The notes under the pieces are model-generated. The model searched no databases and had not been told where the DNA came from. It was given only the letters and a program-made list of their open reading frames with translations. From positions 30,737 through 94,736 of the forward strand of contig JAEELM010000008.1 of assembly GCA_016282685.1 (NCBI GenBank): 64,000 nt of DNA. The letters run 5' to 3'. This DNA is from Elusimicrobiaceae bacterium. GTDB taxonomy: Bacteria; Elusimicrobiota; Elusimicrobia; Elusimicrobiales; Elusimicrobiaceae. Positions within the stretch are counted from its first letter, which is position 1; every line of letters starts with the position of its first letter. Of this stretch, positions 59,051 through 64,000 are shown piece by piece. Made by a program: the position numbers and the translations under genes.

Positions 59051-59387
59051 ACTCATACGCACGTTTTCGGCCGCACATCATTTACCCCACTATGATGGGC
59101 CTTGCCACGATTTACACGGACACACCTGGAAAACCGTTTTTATTATTGAGGGACCGGTACAAGAAAATGGAATGGTTTGTGACTTTAAAAAAATCAAAAA
59201 ATTACTTGATTCTCTATTACCAGATCATCAACTTCTAAACGACATCTTACCCAACCCTACCGCGGAAAATTTAGCTCAGTTCTACTTTAAGAAGATAGGA
59301 AACGAACTAAAGAAACAGAATTTAATTTTAAAAACATTGGAAATATGGGAGAGTGATTATGCCGCCGCTGTTGTGGAAGGTGAATGA
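59040..59387 (+). CDS. queD: 6-carboxytetrahydropterin synthase
   Basis: FSAAHHLPHYDGPCHDLHGHTWK with catalytic Cys and HGH, PDHQLLND, NPTAENL, EIWES; ATG at 59040. Confidence 0.92.
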   Translation: MRIKLIRTFSAAHHLPHYDGPCHDLHGHTWKTVFIIEGPVQENGMVCDFKKIKKLLDSLLPDHQLLNDILPNPTAENLAQFYFKKIGNELKKQNLILKTLEIWESDYAAAVVEGE

Positions 59388-59952
59388 AATATTTTATTCC
59401 ATTCAAGGGGAAGGCCGCCACACGGGTATGCCCGCTGTTTTTTTACGTCTAGCAGGATGTACAATGGGCTGTGCATTTTGTGATACCAAATACGCTTTTA
59501 CCGACGGAAAAACTATGAATAGCTTGCAAATTTTGGTAGAATTAGCCCAATATCCCTGTAAAACCGTTGTTATCACGGGAGGAGAACCCACCGAACAGGA
59601 TTTGCCTGCTTTGATTAATACATTAAAAAGTGCCGGCCATACCGTGCACATTGAAACAAACGGTGCCAAAGATACAGATGTAAGCAAAGCAGACTTCGTT
59701 TGTGTTTCTCCCAAAAAATACGTAGCCAAAGAAATGCTTCAAAAAGCAGATATAATCAAATTGGTTATCAGCCAACAAACAGATTTAGAAGATTTGCAAA
59801 AATATTATCAATATGAAAATGAAAAAACCCAAATTTATCTTCAACCCGAAAGCAACAAACAGGAGAATATAGACCTATGCGTAAAACTAATCAAACAACA
59901 TCCAAGCGCCCGGCTAAGCGTACAATTGCACAAACTAATAAACATAAAATAA
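59359..59952 (+). CDS. queE: 7-carboxy-7-deazaguanine synthase
   Basis: FYSIQGEGRHTGMPAVFLRLAGCTMGCAFCDTKYAF radical SAM motif, VVITGGEP, C-terminal LSVQLHKLINIK. Confidence 0.93.
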   Translation: MPPLLWKVNEIFYSIQGEGRHTGMPAVFLRLAGCTMGCAFCDTKYAFTDGKTMNSLQILVELAQYPCKTVVITGGEPTEQDLPALINTLKSAGHTVHIETNGAKDTDVSKADFVCVSPKKYVAKEMLQKADIIKLVISQQTDLEDLQKYYQYENEKTQIYLQPESNKQENIDLCVKLIKQHPSARLSVQLHKLINIK

Positions 59953-60497
59953 CAGAAGAAAAAGTGCTGCAAAATCTGCGCGAAATTTTAGCCTATATTG
60001 GGGATAATCCCTCCCGAGAAGGTCTTTTAGAAACACCCAAACGTATTGTAAAAAGTTGGAAAAAGCTCTACGGCGGTTACGCTCAAAAACCGCAAGACGT
60101 TTTGAAAACGTTTGTGGAAGGTTCTTGTGAAGAAATGGTGGTACTCAAAGATATTGAGTTTTATTCTACCTGTGAACACCATTTGCAACCTTTTTTCGGC
60201 ACAATCAGTATTGGATATTTGCCCAACGGACGTGTGCTGGGCATCTCTAAATTGGCACGGTTAGTGGAAGTGTTTGCACGCCGTCTCCAAATTCAAGAAA
60301 AATTAGTCGCCCAAATCGCCGACAGCTTAATGGAAACACTTCATCCCCACGGCGTAATGGTAGTGTGTAAAGCCAAACATATGTGCATTAGTTCACGCGG
60401 AATTGAAAAACACAACGCTGTAATGGTTACCAGTGCCATCCGTGGCGCGTTTAAGAAAATGGAAGTACGCAGTGAATTTTTAGAAATGATTAAATAG
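59877..60497 (+). CDS. folE: GTP cyclohydrolase I
   Basis: GDNPSREGLLETPKRIVKSW, STCEHHLQPFFGTISIGYLPNGRVLGISKLARLVEVFARRLQIQE. Confidence 0.96.
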   Translation: MRKTNQTTSKRPAKRTIAQTNKHKITEEKVLQNLREILAYIGDNPSREGLLETPKRIVKSWKKLYGGYAQKPQDVLKTFVEGSCEEMVVLKDIEFYSTCEHHLQPFFGTISIGYLPNGRVLGISKLARLVEVFARRLQIQEKLVAQIADSLMETLHPHGVMVVCKAKHMCISSRGIEKHNAVMVTSAIRGAFKKMEVRSEFLEMIK

Positions 60498-60508
60498 GAG
60501 ATTGCAAT

Positions 60509-60748
60509 ATGAGAATATATATATTACTCATTTTTCCTATTCTTTTTTTAAGTGCCTGCGCACATACTTCGGAAAATATTGTTGGGTATAATGAGAAAGG
60601 CCAAACAATTGTTAAAGTATGTAAATCAAGAGGAACTTTGTCTAACATTGACGCCTTTGGCTCCTCTTGTAAAATTGAATTAAGAGACTATGGACGTGTT
60701 TCCAACACATCAGACACAGTAAATATAATATCGACCGATAAAAGATAG
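60509..60748 (+). CDS. Small lipoprotein
   Basis: Lipobox FLSAC; 79 aa, between folE and folP. Confidence 0.6.
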   Translation: MRIYILLIFPILFLSACAHTSENIVGYNEKGQTIVKVCKSRGTLSNIDAFGSSCKIELRDYGRVSNTSDTVNIISTDKR

Positions 60749-60764
60749 TAAAGTTTCTTTTCTT

Positions 60765-61562
60765 ATGATGACGACACAACTAATGGGCATTATCAATGCC
60801 ACACCGGATTCATTTTACGACGGGAATCCACAAAATAATTTAGATGCGCTTGTAAAAAAGTGTACAGATTTTGTTGCAGACGGCGCTGATATTTTAGATA
60901 TTGGTGGAGAATCCACTCGCCCCGGCGCATCTCCAGTATCCACCGAGGAAGAATTATCACGCGTATTGCCGCTTATTAAAGCAGCCCATAAAAAATGGCC
61001 GAAAATTCCGCTCTCATTAGACACCACCAAACCAGTTGTTGCGTTGGAAGGACTCAAAAACGGCGTGTCCATTATAAATGATGTCAGTGGCACTACCGGC
61101 AAAGAAATGTTCCAGCTCGTAAAAGACTTCAACGCCCAAATTGTCGTCATGCACGCACGTGGCAATCCTCAAAATATGCAAACACTTACCTCTTATAACG
61201 ATTTGATTGGCGAAATTAAAGAGTTTCTGGTGGAAAAAATCGCACAAGCCCACAATTATGGTCTTACAAACGAACAAATTATTATAGATCCCGGCTTTGG
61301 TTTTGCCAAAACGCGTGAACAAAATTATTTACTGCTAAAAAATTTGCACTCTCTCAAAGAATTGGGAGTGCGCCTTCTAATCGGACTATCCCGCAAAACA
61401 TTCCTGGCGCAAAAACGGGAACTTCCTCCAAAACGCAAGGCGCAAACTTTGGCCGCTAATTTAATTGCTCTGGAACAGGGGGCCGATATTTTGCGCGTGC
61501 ACGACGTACGTGACACACGTAAAATAGTAGATTTCTATAAAGAATTGGAGGCAGCAAAATGA
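60765..61562 (+). CDS. folP: Dihydropteroate synthase
   Basis: MGIINATPDSFYDG, DILDIGGESTRPGA, IIDPGFGFAKT. Confidence 0.95.
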   Translation: MMTTQLMGIINATPDSFYDGNPQNNLDALVKKCTDFVADGADILDIGGESTRPGASPVSTEEELSRVLPLIKAAHKKWPKIPLSLDTTKPVVALEGLKNGVSIINDVSGTTGKEMFQLVKDFNAQIVVMHARGNPQNMQTLTSYNDLIGEIKEFLVEKIAQAHNYGLTNEQIIIDPGFGFAKTREQNYLLLKNLHSLKELGVRLLIGLSRKTFLAQKRELPPKRKAQTLAANLIALEQGADILRVHDVRDTRKIVDFYKELEAAK

Positions 61563-61903
61563 CCCATGTCTATTTGACTCAAGCGGGCAATTTTACCGCC
61601 CAGCACAGCCACCAAGGCACCCTGGCTGAAGGGCCCCATACGCATCAATTCATCTATGAAGTTACTTTTTATGGTCCCCTAAATAAGGAAGGATATTTGC
61701 TAGATTTTCGAGATGTACAACAACAGCTGGAAAAAATTGTGTCTCCTCTTAAAAATAAGGATTTAAGTCAATTTTTCAAAAACCCCACCACTGAAAACAT
61801 TTGCATTTGGCTTTACAACCAAGCCTCTCACAAAATGCCGTATGTTAAAAGTGTACGTGTGGCGGAAGAACCTGACCGTTGGATTCAAGTAGGAGATTTA
61901 TAA
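61559..61903 (+). CDS. PTPS/QueD-family paralog lacking canonical catalytic residues; candidate FolB substitute
   Basis: Zn-ligand-type His (QHSH, HTH) and NPTTENI/AEEPDRW retained; catalytic Cys and DH not present; ATGA overlap with folP. Confidence 0.75.
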   Translation: MTHVYLTQAGNFTAQHSHQGTLAEGPHTHQFIYEVTFYGPLNKEGYLLDFRDVQQQLEKIVSPLKNKDLSQFFKNPTTENICIWLYNQASHKMPYVKSVRVAEEPDRWIQVGDL

Positions 61904-61904
61904 T

Positions 61905-62402
61905 ATGGCTACCGCTATTCTGGCACTTGGCAGTAATTTAGATCCGGCTAAAGAAAATATAGATAAGGCCATTAAAGCCTTGTCCAGTGTGGGGAATGTA
62001 AAGGAAATCGCTCCTTATATCGTGTCAAAGCCGGAAGGATATACCCACCAGCCTGATTTCATTAATACAGTTCTGGTCTTGAGCACTCCCTATTTGCCAA
62101 TGCCCTTACTAAAAAAATTAAAAGAATTGGAAAAGCAATTGGGACGCACTCCTACTTTTCCCAACGGGCCTAGAGTCATTGACTTGGACATTTTGTTCTA
62201 TGATAATATGGTCATTTTTGAAGATACGGAAGAATACACCCTGGCCATTCCACATCCGCGAATACAAGAACGAGAGTTCGTATTAAAACCCCTTTCCTAT
62301 ATTCTTCCCGATTACATTCATCCCAAATTAGGTAAACCTATTTATAAATTATATCGCGAACTTATGAAAAAAAAGGGTTTACCAACTTGTAAAATATTGT
62401 AG
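61905..62402 (+). CDS. folK: HPPK, 2-amino-4-hydroxy-6-hydroxymethyldihydropteridine diphosphokinase
   Basis: ILALGSNLDPAKENI, LGRTPTFPNGPRVIDLDILFYDN, IPHPRIQEREFVLKPL. Confidence 0.96.
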   Translation: MATAILALGSNLDPAKENIDKAIKALSSVGNVKEIAPYIVSKPEGYTHQPDFINTVLVLSTPYLPMPLLKKLKELEKQLGRTPTFPNGPRVIDLDILFYDNMVIFEDTEEYTLAIPHPRIQEREFVLKPLSYILPDYIHPKLGKPIYKLYRELMKKKGLPTCKIL

Positions 62403-62452
62403 AATATAGTTGTAGATTAGCTGTACCATTTTAGTAAGGAGAGAAATAAAAA

Positions 62453-63016
62453 ATGAAAAAAGTAATGACTATCTTGGTAGCCGCTCTTTTCTTAGGCGCC
62501 TGCCATTGCACCAAATGCACGAAAAAATCGTGCCAAAAAGCGCCGGTTGCTCCGGCTCCAGTAGTAGTAGTTGCTCCGAAACCTTTACCGCCTGCTCCTA
62601 AACCGCAGCCGAAAGTGGAAGCCAACGACTTTAAAGAAGTGGCTGTTGTCAATCAACAAGCCGAAAACAAAGTCGTTTTGAACTTCAAAGATCCGATCAA
62701 CTTCGCTTATAACAGCGATGTCATCAATGAAGATTCTTTGGAAAGCATTCAAAAAGTAGCCAATGTTTTGAAAAAATATCCGAACGCTACTGTTCACTGC
62801 GTCGGTTACACCGATTCTTTAGGTAACGCCGATTACAACGTAGATCTTTCTCAACGCCGCGCTAAAGCCGTTGAAATGCAACTCGTAAAAGACGGTGTAA
62901 AAGCCGGTAACGTAACCTCCGAAGGTCGTGGTGCTGCTAATCCGATTGCCACCAACAAGACCGCCGCTGGACGTGCTCAAAACCGCCGTGTAGAATTGGA
63001 AGTAACCAACAAATAA
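62453..63016 (+). CDS. OmpA-family lipoprotein
   Basis: Lipobox FLGAC; VHCVGYTDSLGNADYNVDLSQRRAKAVEMQLVKDGV...NRRVEL. Confidence 0.92.
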   Translation: MKKVMTILVAALFLGACHCTKCTKKSCQKAPVAPAPVVVVAPKPLPPAPKPQPKVEANDFKEVAVVNQQAENKVVLNFKDPINFAYNSDVINEDSLESIQKVANVLKKYPNATVHCVGYTDSLGNADYNVDLSQRRAKAVEMQLVKDGVKAGNVTSEGRGAANPIATNKTAAGRAQNRRVELEVTNK

Positions 63017-63038
63017 CTTCCTTTCCAACAAAGAGTTT

Positions 63039-63070
63039 AAAAGGGTCCTGAGAAGGGCCCTTTTAATTTT
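63039..63070 (+). terminator. Terminator
   Basis: AAAAGGGTCCTGAGAAGGGCCCTTTT then T-rich. Confidence 0.75.
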
Positions 63071-63161
63071 TTTCTTCTGTTTTTTCTCTTGTAAAAAATT
63101 TATATACATTTTTTCAAAATTAAGTACAATATATCTATCTAATCTATTAAAGGAGAACCGT

Positions 63162-63800
63162 ATGAAAAAAACGTTGTTATTTGGCATTGCTTGTGCTTTG
63201 CTAATTTCTGCTTGTACTACCCCTGGTAAAAGAACTGCTTGGGGAGCAGCCGGCGGAGCTGCCGTAGGCGCCGCTGCTGGTGCTATCATCTCTCACTCTA
63301 CAGGTGGTAAAAGCGGTACAGGCGCTTTGATCGGTGGCTTAACTGGTTTAGCCGCTGGCGGAGCATTGGGAAATTATTACGATAAGCAAGCCAAAGAATT
63401 GGCCGCCATTGCTGATGTGGTAAAAGGGGAAAATGGCATTCAAGTATTCTTGAAAAACGATATTTTGTTTGATATCGGCAGTGCCGAATTATCTGCCGGG
63501 GCCATTCAAACATTAACCGATCTTAATAAGGTCCTTAAAAAATATCCCAAAAACCGCATTGTTGTACAAGGTTATACGGATTCTACTGGTTCTGATGAAT
63601 TGAACCAAAAATTATCCACCCAACGTGCACAAGCCGTATATAACTACTTAGTCGGCACGGGATTGAAAACATTGAGCATCTCCTACGTGGGTTATGGAAA
63701 AGCCAATCCGATTGCTAGCAATGATACAGAAGAAGGGCGTGCTAAAAACCGCCGCGTCGTATTAGCTATCACTGCTAACGAAAAAGATATTGCTCAATAA
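63162..63800 (+). CDS. OmpA-family lipoprotein with glycine-zipper N-region
   Basis: Lipobox LISAC; AAGGAAVGAAAGAIISHSTGGKSGTGALIGGLTGLAAGGALG; IVVQGYTDSTGSDELNQKLSTQRAQAV. Confidence 0.92.
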   Translation: MKKTLLFGIACALLISACTTPGKRTAWGAAGGAAVGAAAGAIISHSTGGKSGTGALIGGLTGLAAGGALGNYYDKQAKELAAIADVVKGENGIQVFLKNDILFDIGSAELSAGAIQTLTDLNKVLKKYPKNRIVVQGYTDSTGSDELNQKLSTQRAQAVYNYLVGTGLKTLSISYVGYGKANPIASNDTEEGRAKNRRVVLAITANEKDIAQ

Positions 63801-63813
63801 AATAACTGTTTCC

Positions 63814-63845
63814 AAAAAGGGGCCCCGCAAAGGGCCCCTTTTTTC
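63814..63845. terminator. Terminator
   Basis: AAAAAGGGGCCCCGCAAAGGGCCCCTTTTTT. Confidence 0.8.
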
Positions 63846-63891
63846 GTCAAAAAATAGTGGAAAATAACAGTTCAATTTGCTACCATTAATT

Positions 63892-64000
63892 ATGCACACA
63901 ATCAGTCAAGAACAAATTCGCGCGTTATTTAAATTGTTGGAAACAGAATCCGTTCAACACCGGCCCATATTAAAGCAGGCATTATCGGCTGCTATCAAAA
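63892..64000 (+). CDS. Partial CDS running off the window end
   Basis: MHTISQEQIRALFKLLETESVQHRPILKQALSAAIK open to the end. Confidence 0.5.
   Translation, partial: MHTISQEQIRALFKLLETESVQHRPILKQALSAAIK

Noticed and set aside
1-64000. CRISPR arrays, tRNA/rRNA genes, transposases or prophage genes
   Set aside because: Scanned for spaced direct repeats, T-loop-like GGTTCGAATCC segments, and transposase/integrase motifs; none found by eye (a tRNAscan/ISfinder run would be decisive)

Overview
This 64 kb window is a compact, coding-dense, moderately AT-rich bacterial chromosome segment. The gene content suggests a Gram-negative-type anaerobe: TolC/MacAB-like efflux, outer-membrane barrels, OmpA lipoproteins, a class III prepilin, the [FeFe]-hydrogenase maturase HydF, and Bcd/EtfAB. 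An Elusimicrobiota-like gut lineage is a plausible host, but that is inference only. Most genes are recognisable housekeeping or envelope genes: ldh, mutY, dut, transketolase, fba, hydF, ispA-type synthase, dxs, LOG, etfAB, queD/queE/folE/folP/folK, SpoIID, MscS, htpX/lemA. I found no tRNA, rRNA, CRISPR array or IS element. Points most worth a second look: (1) two families of tandem secreted paralogs (9-15.3 kb and 42.4-44.3 kb); three of the loci share a two-hairpin leader with covarying stems. (2) A PTPS/QueD paralog at the folB position of a folE-folP-x-folK operon; it keeps the zinc histidines but has lost the Cys and Asp-His catalytic residues. (3) A DnaA-box cluster plus AT-rich stretch at about 27.22-27.55 kb that looks like oriC. 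(4) A helically phased GACATATAA operator array before a winged-helix-like gene, next to a very AT-rich non-coding island containing structured elements. (5) A 1431-aa protein with about 10 PAS domains, a Cys-rich GAF domain and no visible output domain.
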